35,052 nucleotides of DNA from Saccoglossus kowalevskii (lineage: Eukaryota; Hemichordata; Enteropneusta; Harrimaniidae), in NCBI RefSeq assembly GCF_000003605.2, contig NW_003143022.1, positions 1 to 35,052 on the forward strand. The letters are read 5' to 3'. Each line of letters opens with the position of its first letter. Position 1 is the stretch's first letter. Of the stretch, positions 34,573 to 35,052 are shown in pieces. Position numbers and translations under genes: made by a program. Below the pieces are notes generated by a model. The model was not told where the DNA came from. It saw nothing but the letters and a program-made list of their open reading frames with translations, and searched no databases.

Positions 34573-35052
34573 CGTTTCATCTACCAATTACGTGTGCGTT
34601 TCATCTACCAATTACGTGTGCGTTTCATCTACCAATTACTTGGGCGTTTCATCTACCAATTACTTGGGCGTTTCATCTACCAATTACTTGGGCGTTTCAT
34701 CTACCAATTACTTGGGCGTTTCATCTACCAATTACTTGGGCGTTTCATCTACCAATTACTTGGGCGTTTCATCTACCAATTACTTGGGCGTTTCATCTAC
34801 CAATTACTTGGGCGTTTCATCTACCAATTACGTGGGCGTTTCATCTACCAATTACGTGTGCGTTTCATCTACCAATTACTTGGGCGTTTCATCTACCAAT
34901 TACTTGGGCGTTTCATCTACCAATTACTTGGGCGTTTCATCTACCAATTACTTGGGCGTTTCATCTACCAATTACTTGGGCGTTTCATCTACCAATTACT
35001 TGGGCGTTTCATCTACCAATTACTTGGGCGTTTCATCTACCAATTACTTGTG
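34573..35052 (+). repeat. Right end of window, still in the array
   Basis: The order is 3-3-1x8-2-3-1x7-4. The last unit is complete. No decay of the repeat is seen, so the array continues beyond the window. Confidence 0.92.

Larger units (their letters stand above)
1..35052 (+). repeat. 24 bp satellite array, about 1,461 tandem units, fills the window
   Basis: Every part of the window is a direct repeat of one 24 bp unit, with no spacer and no inverted segment. Positions 1-19 are CGTTTCATCTACCAATTAC; positions 20 (T/G) and 23 (G/T) vary, giving types 1 (T,G), 2 (G,G), 3 (G,T) and 4 (T,T). My hand tally of other changes is about 84 substitutions and 28 indels. Removing the net indel of -9 leaves 35,061 bases, which equals 1,460 full units plus a first unit lacking three bases. 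The type-1 unit is about 42% GC and the forward strand is pyrimidine-rich (15 of 24). Such length and homogeneity are typical of eukaryotic satellite DNA kept uniform by unequal exchange and conversion. The family is not one I recognise, and no flanking sequence is present to show its chromosomal location. Confidence 0.98.

Noticed and set aside
1-35052. CRISPR array
   Set aside because: Repeats are contiguous with no unique spacers, and the unit itself is only 24 bp with no leader or cas genes in view.
1-35052. Telomere repeat array
   Set aside because: The unit is 24 bp, lacks the short G-rich telomere motifs such as TTAGGG, and has only one GGG per type-1 or type-2 unit. A subtelomeric location remains possible.
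1-35052. G-quadruplex potential
   Set aside because: GGG tracts are 24 bases apart in type-1 and type-2 units and absent in types 3 and 4, giving loops of about 21 bases, too long for a confident call.
1-35052. Hairpin in CCAATTACTTGG of type-1 units
   Set aside because: The stem is only four base pairs (CCAA/TTGG) with a four-base loop. It is too weak to call a structural element, though it is lost in types 2, 3 and 4.
1-35052. Transposon or insertion sequence within the array
   Set aside because: I find no non-satellite insertion at all. The largest departure is the 4 bp duplication near 22370.
1-35052. Inverted blocks within the array
   Set aside because: All units read in the same direction throughout; I saw no segment in reverse orientation.

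Overview
The whole window is one uninterrupted, head-to-tail satellite array. I see no gene, RNA gene, mobile element or unique flanking sequence, and both ends lie inside the array. The unit is 24 bp. Positions 1-19 of the unit read CGTTTCATCTACCAATTAC, position 20 is T or G, 21 is T, 22 is G, 23 is G or T, and 24 is G. By hand I count about 1,461 units, all in the same orientation. I use four type numbers throughout: type 1 = T20/G23, type 2 = G20/G23, type 3 = G20/T23, type 4 = T20/T23. Type 1 dominates and type 4 is rarest. Outside positions 20 and 23 I count only about 84 substitutions and 28 indels in 35 kb, so the array is extremely homogeneous. The indel tally sums to -9, which fits the window length exactly, and every pair of rare markers that I compared is separated by a whole number of units once indels are removed.

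The organism cannot be named from this sequence. A 35 kb array of a 24 bp unit with no genes suggests eukaryotic satellite DNA (pericentromeric, subtelomeric or a large heterochromatic block). That is inference. I do not recognise the unit as a published satellite.

Layout. 1-1700: mixed types with a cluster of A7-to-G units and four single-base deletions. 1700-5660: a duplicated 597 bp block at both ends, with two imperfect tandem copies of about 0.7 kb between them. 5660-11030: recurring modules (a type-2 run followed by 3-2-3-3-4-3-3-3; a ten-unit type-1 run followed by 2-4; a type-2 run ending in a G24-to-A unit). 11037-11827: a block made almost only of type 3. 12139-16000: blocks of four T5-to-C units with a 480 bp tandem duplication. 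17443-18042: 25 perfect type-1 units. 18800-18925 and 28149-28243: clusters of small indels. 20368-34187: further dispersed copies of the same modules, including a 648 bp duplication. 34188-35052: type-3-rich tail, then type 1.

All three forward frames are free of stops in the consensus unit and 24 is a multiple of 3, so very long open frames (up to 11,153 codons at 18-33479) appear. They are a by-product of the repeat: they lack ATG starts, run through indels, change frame freely and differ by non-synonymous changes in every frame. I annotate none as a gene. The interest here is the higher-order organisation: a two-site, four-state unit whose order along the array is itself repeated at several scales.
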